Below, piece after piece: positions 11,861 through 21,941 of a stretch of 64,000 bases of DNA (its first letter is position 1; the number at the start of each line of letters is the position of its first letter). Origin of the DNA: Deroplatys truncata. Lineage: Eukaryota > Arthropoda > Insecta > Mantodea > Mantidae. Location of the stretch: the NCBI GenBank assembly GCA_030765065.1, contig CM060990.1:5140001-5204000 (forward strand), given 5' to 3'. The notes beneath the pieces were generated by a model, which ran no database searches, was not told the origin of the DNA, and saw only the letters and a list, made by a program, of their open reading frames with translations. The position numbers and the translations under genes were made by a program.

Positions 11861-12154
11861 TTTAGAAAATGATTCATGACAAATGTTAAGTGAGTTGGAG
11901 CTGATTTCTCCAACAGTGAAACTTTGCAAAGGAGAACTATAAATAAATAAAACGTCATGGCAACAGGGAAACAGGACAACGCAGTGTTACAAGAAATTTA
12001 TATAGTGCAGGATATTCGATGGGAAGTGAATAATTTTTTAAGAAAATAAGTATTAAATGTAGTGTGGCAGACAAGTGGCAAGCAACAGCCTGGGGTGATA
12101 GAAAGGGGAATGCAAGGTCCTGAATTCGGCATCCTGTTTCAGAACTACGAGAAA
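11861..12154 (+). other. Scar between pol and env; RNase H and integrase absent
   Basis: Under 300 bp separates the last RT motif from the env-like signal peptide, where about 2 kb of RNase H and integrase coding would be expected. No motif is visible, which implies an internal deletion. Confidence 0.5.
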
Positions 12155-13452
12155 ATGGCAAGCAGTAAAGTACTACTACTAGTCGCCCTACTTGCCAGTC
12201 TGACGAGCGCGGAATAAGATATACCCATCGTGGTCGTAGAGGGAGCAGTCTGCAAACCGCCGTCACAGACGACAGCTTACCAGGTGTCCGAACCCCTGGC
12301 CTTTAAGGTAAAAAGAGAAAGAGTAAACATCCAGCATTTAACGAGAGGAAATTACAATAACATCTCCTATGCTAATCGTATTGCACGCATGGACAGCTCT
12401 GTTGACCTTACTAGTAAGACCTATCATGGTAAGGCGCCCCGAATTCATTATAGTGGCAAATATTCCAAACGCGAATGCAGGCTCAATTATACTCGTACAG
12501 GAGAAGGATATGGAAATCGTTGAAATGGTTTCCCTAGTGTTATGCGTAACAGTGATGGCCCCAGTACGTTATAGGATTTTTGGAAAACGGTGCCCTAAAC
12601 ATAGGAACATAAAACGAAAATTATGTAGAACCACGGGAGTCGCGAGCGGCAACGAATGGAACTTTAATTGTGGCTACGCAAACGGACCACGCGTCAGAGG
12701 GAATGCAAGCATGAATCAGGTGTAAAGGCCTACAGGAAAACACAAAAAGAGCACAATTAGGAAAAGAGAAAATTCAAGATGGATTGTTGTCTCTTAAGCG
12801 ACGAATAAGCACGAACAGTTGACAAAAGTAATATGTTAACAGCATTACGCGAATTGAGAATTATATAAACACGACAGCGATACATCTACGACTCGAAACA
12901 CAGCTATTATCAGATTGGGAGGACGAGGATTAGCAGCGAGGAAAGCACAAAGTGAAGAGCTGATAGTACAGTTCTCACGAACGGGTGAAAATCAAACGAA
13001 GCGGTTAGTGCAGACTTACCGTGAATACAAGGAAAATGTGTAAACATGGAGATACCAAGCTGAACAGTTAGGATAATGTGACAGAGGGAGAAAATGGAGG
13101 CATTATATAAAATATATAGGGACTAGTAGCAAGAATAAGTGATAGATAGCGTATAAACAATTGTAGTAAGTAAAGTATTCTTTTTTATTTTTGTTTTTGT
13201 AGTTGCTTATCCTATATATGAGTATAGAGACAGATAGAAGAGGCCAGTGAAACAATCATCAGCGCAAAAGCAATCCAGACAGTCGAAGAAGAAGGGAGGC
13301 CGATAGGGGACCAACTTAACATGAAACGGTCAAATAACAAAAACAGGGAAAAAAGCGTGGATGGTATGTCCTATTAAATAAACACGCAGTTGTGGATGAA
13401 AGTAAAAGTGTTATTATCTTTGTGTAACATTATTTATTTGTTTATAATAATT
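12155..13452 (+). pseudogene. Putative env relic of the LTR element, 5' part (signal peptide to membrane anchor)
   Basis: An ATG at 12155 opens a 20-codon segment with a lysine followed by a leucine/alanine-rich core and a small-residue end (ASLTSA), a textbook signal peptide. A stop at 12215 follows directly, then the same frame stays open to 12523 with basic and Cys/Pro-containing sequence. At about 13393-13452 a strongly hydrophobic stretch (IIYLFIIIVV) looks like a C-terminal membrane anchor. Its place after pol and before the 3' LTR fits an envelope gene of an errantivirus-like element. The assignment rests on topology and position, not on a recognised glycoprotein family. A Polinton is inserted directly after the membrane segment. 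Confidence 0.5.
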
Positions 13453-13458
13453 GTGGTA
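13453..13458. repeat. Target-site duplication GTGGTA, left copy
   Basis: GTGGTA abuts the AG terminus of the Polinton and is repeated exactly at 27170-27175. Six-bp duplications are characteristic of Polinton integration. Confidence 0.92.
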
Positions 13459-13469
13459 AGTAGGTTATT

Positions 13470-14570
13470 TAGAAGAGAGCTGGCACACTTTTTTGCGTTT
13501 ATATGGGAAAGGATAGGGAAAACGAGGGTGGATGCGGAGGGCCAAGGAGGAAAATGCGTTTATATGGGCGAGATAGGGAATACGAGGACTGACACTAGGC
13601 TAGACAGCGGCAGAAGCAGGGGGATGCGCTTTATATGAGACAGATAGAGAATACGTGGAGAGGTGCTAGGCTAGACAGAGGCTGAGAGTAGAGTATGCGT
13701 TTATATGTATGAGAGGTATAGGAGCAGGAGGAGCGGTGCTAGGCAAGACAGAGGTTGAGTAGAGTATGGGTTATATGAGAGAGGTAGGGAACAGGAGGAG
13801 AGGTGTTAGGCTAGCCAGAGGTTGAGGAGTAGAGTATGGTCTATATGAGAGATATAGAAAAACGAGGATGGGTGTTAGGCTAGACAGAGGTTGAGGAGAG
13901 GAGTATGGTTTATATGAGAAGTATAGGAAAACGAGGAGAGGTATTAGGTTAGGAGAATTGAGTAGGTATGTGTTTATAAGAAGATACGAGAAAACGGAGA
14001 GATCCTATTATAGGATAGACAGGTGTTAAAGGTAGAATGTGTTTTATATGAGCGGTATAGGAAACCAAAGAGAGATGCTCAGCTAGACAGGGATCAGGAG
14101 AGGAATGCGCTCTATGAGAGGTAGGGGATACGGGGAGTGGTGTTAGGCTAGACAGAGGTTGAGAGTAGAGTATGCGTTTATATGTATGAGAAGTATAGGA
14201 ACAGGAAGAGGGGTGTTAGGCTAGACAGAGGTTGAGCAGTAGAGTATAGTTTATATGAGAGGTATAGGAAAATGAGGAGAGGTGTTAGGCTAGACAGAGG
14301 TCGAAAATAGAGTATGGTTTATATGAGAGGTATAGGAAAACGAGGAGAGGAGTTAGACTAGACAGAGGTCGAGGAGCAGAGTATGGTTTATATGAGAGTC
14401 ATAGGAAAACGAGAGAGGTGTTAGGCTAGACAGAGCTAGAGGAGTAGAGTATGGTTTATATGAGTGGTATAGGAACAGGAGGAGAGGTGTTAGGCTAGAC
14501 AGATACTAAAGGAGTAGCAATATGGGTTTATATACAGGAGAGATAGGTAATAGGAGGTGCTAGACCTTGA
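13470..14570. repeat. Subterminal tandem array A, left copy (~70-bp unit)
   Basis: About 15 imperfect copies of a 66-76-bp unit. Each carries variants of GTGTTAGGCTAGACAGAGG, GAGTAGAGTATGGTTTATAT and GAGAGGTATAGGAAAACGAG. The array starts almost at the element tip and is purine-rich on the plus strand. It has no credible coding content. Confidence 0.85.
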
Positions 14571-14649
14571 AAGCGACTTTAGACGTGAACTTCATGGAAA
14601 ACTGTTTCATGTCAATGTTCTAGACATGTCCATCACGTAACCCATTCAG

Positions 14650-15245
14650 GGAAAAGGTGACCAGCAAAGGGAAAAAGGTGACCAGCAAAGGGAAAAATGT
14701 GACCAGCAAAGGGAATAAGGTGACCAGTAAAGGGAAAAAGGTGACCAGCAAAGGGAAAAAGGTGACCAGCAAAGGGAAAAATGGGACCAGCAAAGGGAAA
14801 AACGTGACCAGCAAAGGGAAAAAGGTGACCAGCAAAGGGAAAAACGTGACCAGCAAAGGGAAAAAGGTGACCAGCAAAGGGAAAAGGTGACCAGCAAAGG
14901 GAAAAACGTGACCAGCAAAGGGAAAAATGTGACCAGTAAAGGGAACAATGTGACCAGCAAAGGGAAAAAAGGTGACCAGCAAAGGAAAAAACCTGACCAG
15001 CAAAGGGAAAAACGTGACCAGCAAAGGGAAAAAGGTGACCAGCAAAGGGAAAAAGGTGACCAGCAAAGGGAAAAACGTGACCAGCAAAGGGAAAAATGTG
15101 ACCAGTAAAGGGAAAAATGTGACCAACAAAGGGAAAAAGATGATCAGCAAAGGGAAAAAGGTGACCAGCAAAGCGAAAAATGTGACCAGTTAAGGGAAAA
15201 ATGTGACCAGCAAAGGGAAAAAGGTGATCCACAAAGGGAAAAGGG
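14650..15245. repeat. Tandem array C, left copy (21-bp unit)
   Basis: About 28 copies of a 21-bp unit, GACCAGCAAAGGGAAAAAGG plus one base, with few substitutions. Because 21 is a multiple of three and the unit lacks stops in five of six frames, it creates long spurious reading frames (up to 218 codons on the minus strand). The right-arm counterpart is about 1.7 times longer. Confidence 0.92.
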
Positions 15246-15294
15246 TAGGGGAAAGGTGACCCTCTCACGGGAAAAGCTAACCCACTCACACTAA

Positions 15295-16160
15295 CAGGTA
15301 AGTAATTCAGTTAGTATCACAGGTTAGGACAGATCCGGGGAAGCGGATATAGCATAGTTCCGTATGATGTTACAGGTAATTCAGAGAGTATCGTAGGTAT
15401 TTAGGATAATTCAAGTAACATAGGTGTTTAGAGTCACTCAGCTAGTATCACAAGAGGCTAGTTTCCAGGAGCAGGACGTATCATAGATGCATATTTTTCA
15501 CAGGCAATTCAGCTAGTATCGGAGGGTATTTAAGCTAATTCGGCTGGTATTACAAGAGGCGGACTGCATCATAGCAGTGTATGATTTCACAGGTAATTCA
15601 GTTAGTATCGTAGGTATTTAGGCTAATTTATCAAGTATCACAGGAGGATAGATTCCAGGGGTTGGGTATAGCATAGTTTCGTATTTCACAGGTAACTCAG
15701 CTAGTATCGTAGGTATTTAGCATAATTCAAGTGTGATAGGTGTTTAGAGTAATTAAGCTAGCATTACAGGAGGGTAGGTTCCAGGGTCGGTTATAACGTA
15801 GTTTCGTATTTTACAGATAGTTCAGGTAATATCGTAAGTATTTGGGTAATCAGCATAGTTTCACAGATACTCGTGATAATTTCGATCAGAGATATGTATC
15901 ACAGCTATTTAAGGTAAATGCAGGTGATTCAGGTTGTATCAATGGTATTTGAGTCATTTTAACAGGTAATTCATCTAGTATCATTGATATTTGGGGCAAA
16001 CCAGATAGTATCACAGGTGCTGGTGCTAATTTAGAGCAGGAATTCGTATCAGAGCTAGTTAAGGTAATTTCACATGATTCGACTAGTATCACAGGTATTT
16101 AAGTCATTTTAACAGGTAATTCAACTAGTATCACAGGTACTCATGGTAATATAGAGAGTA
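15295..16160. repeat. Tandem array B, left copy (~100-140-bp unit)
   Basis: Diverged repeats of phrases such as CACAGGTAATTCAGCTAGTATC, GTAGGTATTTAGGCTAATTC and GGAGGATAGGTTCCAGGG. The short minus-strand frame within it (15886-16092) follows the repeat and is not a gene. Confidence 0.8.
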
Positions 16161-16528
16161 ATTAGATTATCAACATTTCTCATCCTACGTTACAACAATT
16201 TATATACTTTTTTCTAAATCTTACAAACTTATTATATGTTAAACAGTTATTGTACGATGCGGAGAGGGATAAACTGCATATTGGTTCACAAATTGAAAAT
16301 CTTTACGTCAACATACCTTTATTTTAGTTCGTTGTAGATGTCTCTCCCCTTTTATCTAGGCTTGAGACTAGCACTAGGATTGCTCCTAATGGCAGGGTTA
16401 CCACCTTCCCTTCCATCTTCTTCTTTCTTCATCAGGCGTCTGCTAGTTGCATACACAGCACACGGATAAACTTCATTTTTAAGATTGTAGACTCACGAGA
16501 AAAATCTTCATATTCAACTTACATTCTC
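16161..16528. other. 3' flank of left polB, with poly(A) signal
   Basis: Non-coding sequence downstream of the minus-strand polB. A minus-strand AATAAA lies at 16323-16318 about 200 bp past the stop, suitable as a polyadenylation signal. Its mirror copy is at 23888-23893. Confidence 0.5.
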
Positions 16529-19500
16529 TTATGCACTACTTGTAATGCTGTAATGTCCATAGGCGTATGTCGTTATACCGTCCTCAGCAATAATTCTTTT
16601 ATCATCAAAGGGATTCAATGCAATTTTATTCACTTGCACCGTGGTAACAGCATGCTTTCGTGATAGGATTAGATTCATGGGCGTTCTGATGATTTCACAG
16701 GTTTTAAGACAGTCTGTATAGCTGTCAAACGAAATGTACTGCTTAATAGCGCTACGTTTTATACCTTTAATCTTTTTTATCATTGAGCCTTGAATATCTA
16801 AGGCATACATCTTAGGTCGTAGTCCAACAAAGCGTAGGATGATTTTGCTATTAGCCTCGTCTTTAAATTTTCCCAATACCTTCTTGTTCTGAGTAGAGTG
16901 GCATATATGATTGACAGGGTAATCAGCTGTATCCAGATGCTCAAGAAAACGTAGCTTGTCCTTGTACACATCTTCAGTTGTTACACGATGAATGAATGAA
17001 TCAGTGTCCATATACATAAGCTTCAGGTTTCCAGCTCCATAATAAGGCAACAATACGTCGTAATGGTAGTTATACATTAATGTCTTGGAGATGTCCAACA
17101 CACTCATTCCAATGTATATGGGCTTGTTGAACACAATCTGACAAGAGGCCATATGTACAGCAGCTAGATTAGCAGCATATATCGTCCTGTCGATAAACGT
17201 AGGCTTGGCGATCAACTTCTCTAGAGTCTTCTCATTGGTCACCAGTCGTATATCCACACGGCTACGCAGGTTCTCCATAGTTTTTCCAAACATGGCGTTG
17301 TTAAAGAGCTTGTAGAGATCCTTCTCGAAGTCATTTGCAGCTTGTTGTCGTAGCCTGTTGTTAAATTCCACATAAGGTTTCAACCACCGAGACTGTAGGA
17401 ATTGTAGCACACAATGGATTTTTGTTAGCCGTAGTCCATGACTAAGAGCCTGCTTCAAAGCCATGTAATGCACTACATACTTCTTTCAAGGTCCAAGATG
17501 AGGTATCCGTTTCTTTGTAGATGCTTCCAATGGTTTCATACACTCAGGCAGGAAAGGTAAATCGTTGTGTAGATCGTGAAGTTCTGCAGGGTATTCCATA
17601 TCAATTTCTAATATGTACCCATGAGGATCATCTTCTTGTAGTGTTTCTAAGTTGATTTCTTCAGGCGAAACCCACTGAAATCCACCAAAAGGAAGGGCGT
17701 GACACATTGCCCACCCATATTGGTTATTGGCGTCCTCATATGTGATAAATTGGGTCGGTCTCAACGGATCAAACTTCTCCATATACGTGTTATTAGCCTC
17801 ACCATACCGATGGGAAACTTGACATAAACCTCCTCTTATACCTGATTCCACCATGAGTAGTTGATCATAATCTTGTAACAGCTCCAGCTTAATTCCTGTA
17901 TACAACAACATGGCGTCCCATGTAAGTCCTGGAGAGGTAAAATAATGGGAAGGATCGACTTTGTGTGTTTTAAGGGTTTGCTCTCTGAACGTCTCAAAGA
18001 CATCGGCTAGGAGTAGTACATCTGAGGTTAAGTAGAGATCGCTGTACTCTCCCAGGTTTCTTACATTAAACAGCTCCCATACATTTCTAGCATGATCGTA
18101 GTCAGCATCACTAATTTCTTCTTCATTTAATCTATGGTAGAAGGAGTCCTTAGGAGGCAAGCAGGTCTCGTTCAAAACATCCCAGGAAGTGACGTAATCA
18201 TAGGGAAATACGCCCTTGCGGGTCATCAACTTCAATTTGTCTTCTCCAAAGTACTTTAGTGTTTCAGGATATGAGGTTAGATTTTTTACCAACTTAGCCA
18301 AGCTTGTACTGAGGAAACGGAAGCTGTCCACAAATCGAAGCTTTATATCTCCTACATACTTGGTGAATGAGATATAGCTTTCTTCAGAGTTAGGAATTAC
18401 CTCCACACGTTCACTTGTACAACCCAGCTCCTTAACAATGAAATGAGAGTCATATCCGCTAAGGTTATGCATGAAGACTGGTATATATTTAGGTGTTTTA
18501 CAGGCTAAATTACATTCATTATGAAGACTTCCACGATATTCGCCGCTGATGTGATCATGATCGCGTACTTTATAGTTCTCTTCTGTAAAGGGTTTTCCAC
18601 ACAAGTAGCATCTCGTAGAAGACTCAAAATCCTTTTGCTGTTGATCCGTTAGTTTCAGAGGCTTAGCAGATTTGTATATGTCATCAATAATTTTTGCAAG
18701 AGATGTCAGGTACAACATAAACTTCTGAGCAGCATCAGCACCACGATACACATAGGGATGCCTAGGAAGACCAGTTTCGAGATGTTCAACACTGGATGTA
18801 GGCTTCACGTAAACACAGAAGCTCATTGGTGTGTGCTCTTGATAAGGGGTTGTATAGGAAGTTTCAGGATTGGGTATACACGTATGGCATGGAGTGAGAA
18901 TACTCACAAAATCCGCATAGATGACATAAGGTACTTTCAGCATCCTCTCAACATTTTTAAACTGTACAATTGCTTTCTCCTTGGTAGGCATAACTACCCT
19001 TGCAACATCATGTTGAATACAGACGGTTGCATGTTCTTGTAGTTTTTCCAGTCCACTACGTCCATATCGATCATCAAAATGTGTAAAGCAGCGCTTACAA
19101 GTATAAACCCGTCCATTACATTTAGTTTTCTGGCATCGAATGAGTTTCTCAAAATTCTTTATATATACGTAGTGATGTTTTCCACTACTATCACTCAATA
19201 GTAGCAGGTCGCAGTGTTCAGGTAGTTCAATATCAGCAACCTTTATTGGATACACTTCATGCTTCTCATCCAGTCCGAAAACGTTAATAGACATATTGTT
19301 AAACTTCTCAAATTTAGTTATTTGAGAAAGTGGAGTAGGGTAGGAAACACAGCTGAAGTCGTACTTGTCTTGAAGTTGTTTGTATTTGTTCACACGCTGT
19401 GCATTGTTCCCTATGAATTTAGCTAATACGGAGTACATGAAACATTTCTCGTCGCTAAAGTTCTGAATGTTTATACATGCTTTCTTTGCTTCAACAGATG

Positions 19501-20182
19501 ACGGTAGTGGTATAGAGCTACTTCCTCGTAACGGGTTGTACTTGTTGATACGAAGTCGAACTCCTTCCACAGCAAGCAAAGCCTAGCTGCTACCCTTAAG
19601 CTGAGACTCCTCCATTTCAGTCACCAATTTCTTGAATTTCGCTTCCAGTGTCGAGTCCAGATCTGTTTCTAGGAAAACAGGATGATTCCTTGTTTTAAAT
19701 GTTTTGTCACAGGTTTCTCCATTACTGTTAACAAATCGACACTCAGCCAGCAGATTAATTTTAATACTCTTGTGAATACCAAGCTCTTTATGCACAGCCT
19801 GGATTATGCGTTGTTTTGCTTCATGCAGATACATATTCAGGTCCTTAGGTGATTCGCATCGTATAAAATACGATTTCAATCGTCCTTCGAATGAAGTTTC
19901 GTATTCTTTCATATCACAGTCCTCCATTGTTGACAGTAACTGATGTTTAGTTGGCTCCAATCTTCTTTCCTTCTGAGGGATGCTTATTTCACATATATCT
20001 TCGTGTCGCTGCCCCTTATAACCATCATTGAAGGTCAAGCTACAATGTTTACATTTAAAGAGCTTCTTGCAGCTCATCTCGTGTCTTCTCTTGTCATAAC
20101 CTCGGAGGAACTTCTTCCCACATTTTCCGCATGCATATCCAGTAGCGCTTGGAATAATATCCTTATACGCTGAGTTATTCAT
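16529..20182 (-). pseudogene. polB: Polinton protein-primed DNA polymerase B, one frame with two nonsense codons
   Basis: One continuous frame runs from ATG at 20182 to the stop at 16529 (about 1218 codons). It is broken only by a TAG at 19585-19583 and a TGA at 17488-17486; there is no frameshift. The N-terminal ~200 residues carry two C-x2-C-x12-H-x3-C zinc fingers, near residues 18-38 and 43-65. Next come a further Cys/His segment, the exonuclease region, an HDH-type Cys/His motif (RDHDHISGEYRG), the YSDLYLTSD motif, palm motif A (DANNQYG), motif B (NNAMFGKTMEN) and motif C (YMDTDS). In the exonuclease DxE box the Glu is replaced by Val (codon 18907-18905), so proofreading should be lost. 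In Polintons this enzyme replicates the element from protein-capped ends. The stops make this copy probably inactive unless read through. Confidence 0.9.
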
Positions 20183-20690
20183 CTTTATTCTTGATGTAAT
20201 AACGTATTAATCACTGATCAATGAAATGTAGACCTCTTCACCTTGATATCACTTAGAAAGCTGATTATTCTTGGAGAGAACACAATGTTAACACCTGAAG
20301 ACTAATTAGCACAATGAAGTCCAATGTCCTAGATCACCATATTTATAGAGGGAGCACGAACCTTTTAGATCAATCATAAACTCGCTCCATACTAGCTGTA
20401 TATGTTTGCTCCACGCGTATTAACCTCACGCCCAGAGTCAGGATGTCTATGATGTCACACCCAGAGACAGGATGTCTGGCAGTATCAAACACGTTTAAAC
20501 TCGTCTCGTAACTACATGTATATGCTGTCACACCAACAAGAGAAGTATTCCCACACGCTCATTCAGTCAGAGGTTCCATTCAAAGCCTACCACCACCCAT
20601 TACACCAAAGCTAGTACAATCTCTATTATCAAAATACTTAAAAGTAAAGGCTTAAGAGGTAACGTAGAAGATTTTCCTTCTTATTTACTT
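20183..20690 (-). promoter_or_regulatory. Upstream region of left polB with TATA box at 20339-20348
   Basis: On the minus strand CTATAAATAT at 20348-20339 is a good TATA box about 160 bp upstream of the ATG, giving an expected start near 20310 and a leader of about 130 nt. The second Polinton's polB has a similarly placed TATA box. The rest of the region contains no gene. Confidence 0.5.
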
Positions 20691-20829
20691 AAGTGTGTGT
20701 ATATACTACATTATTTCATGTTTTCATTCCCTTTTCAATTCTTCCTTTCCATCTTCTTCCAGAAAGACCATTACATTTCACTACAATCACGAGAAAAGCA
20801 ATTTTTCCAGAGTTTCACAGATTCTAAGC
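20691..20829. other. Non-coding central segment of the Polinton
   Basis: T-rich sequence on the plus strand with a 61-codon frame that is low-complexity and unlike any protein I know. It links the polB promoter to the B-box-like repeat region. Confidence 0.4.
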
Positions 20830-21941
20830 TTCTAGAATCGAACCCGGTAATAGTTTTAATAAATGTATTTTTAGTAATTTAGCTCCCTTACATCAACGTC
20901 TACCATTTAATCTTTACTTGAACCTGATAGGATTCATAGGCTTGAAGATATATGAAATCACCCCTTCGGGATTCGATCTGAGTACTTTAAAGTACGTTTT
21001 ATCATCATAACGATATTTAGGGACTAGGTACTCTGTTTACGGTTTACTTGACGTGTCTATATAAATTAGATTACGAGTTATTAAATTTGTAAGTAAATTT
21101 CATTAAATCGGTATTCGAACCCAGAACACCAGAAACAAAATAATTTACAATATTAGCTTGACATGTTACATATTCGTAACTGTATGCAGTTACATATTCG
21201 ATCCAAGTGATATATTCTAGTGTACAGAGGAAAATTAAGGAAGTCATTAAAAGATGGGGGAATCGAACCAAGCACAACTAATTGACAATTATATACAGCA
21301 TTAATTACCCAGTACAGAGCCTATCAATCATGCTTTGGCCCACTCGTCTACCTCATTTAGTTCTAGAGATAATGAAGATTTAAAATTAAGAATCGAACTC
21401 AGGACACCAGATCCCCAAATATAGATCCCCAAGAAACTACCTATTAATATAAATGTAATAAAGTTTATTTGACGTCTTTATCTTAATTGGCTTAGGAGTT
21501 ATTAAATTTAAAATTAAATTACATTTTATCGGTATTCGAACCCAGAACATCAGAAACAAAATTATTTATAAAATTAGTTTGCTATGTTAGAAGGAGTTGT
21601 ATACAGTTACGCAATCAATCTAAGTGATATATTCTAGTATACAGAGAAAAAATAAGGAAATCATTTAAAAATCGGGATTCGAACTAGGGACAACTGATTA
21701 AAAATTATATACAGTAATTATTACGCATTATAATAGCTATCCATAATGCTTTGGTAGATCCCTCTACCTTTCTTAACTTCCGAGATAATGGCGATTTAAA
21801 AATTAAAGATCGAACCCAGGACACCAAGTACCCAAATATACATTCGGAAGAAACTACCTATTAATATTAATGTAATAAAATTTATTTGGCGTCTTTATCT
21901 TAATTAGTTTCTGAGTTATTAGAAGATGAATTTGTAATCAC
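20830..21941 (-). repeat. ~422-bp tandem duplication carrying eight tRNA T-arm/B-box-like motifs
   Basis: The phrase TTTGACGTCTTTATCTTAATT (with variants) recurs near 21045, 21467 and 21890, giving 2.1 copies of a ~422-bp unit ending at the inverted-repeat junction. On the minus strand, motifs resembling a tRNA T arm with B box (GGTTCGAATAC, GGTTCGATCTT and similar) lie at about 20835, 20968, 21110, 21256, 21389, 21531, 21673 and 21807. The last six are 133-146 bp apart. One stretch (about 21255-21355, minus strand) also has an A-box-like GACGAGTGGGCCAAAGC upstream. They look like degenerate tRNA-like units rather than folded tRNAs. Confidence 0.6.

Larger units (their letters stand above)
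13459..18269 (+). repeat. Left terminal inverted repeat of the Polinton (4.8 kb)
   Basis: This arm is the reverse complement of 21942-27169. From the end inward it contains the ~70-bp repeat array, the 21-bp repeat array, the ~130-bp repeat array, a short spacer and the C-terminal half of polB. The length difference from the right arm comes mainly from the 21-bp array. The encoded polymerase halves are identical at protein level between arms; a few substitutions occur in non-coding parts, for example near 16160 and 16427. Confidence 0.9.

Noticed and set aside
14650..15245. CRISPR-like array (regular short repeats)
   Set aside because: The repeats are directly contiguous with no unique spacers, in a eukaryotic mobile element; this is a minisatellite.
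14620..15289. Long overlapping frames (up to 218 codons) of FPFAGH, FPLLVTF or TSKGKKV heptads
   Set aside because: They follow exactly from a stop-free 21-bp tandem repeat; three frames on one strand are open at once, with no flanking gene signals.
16529..20182. Reassigned stop codons (alternative genetic code)
   Set aside because: Only one TAG and one TGA occur in over 1200 codons, and other genes in the window end normally at TAG, TGA or TAA.
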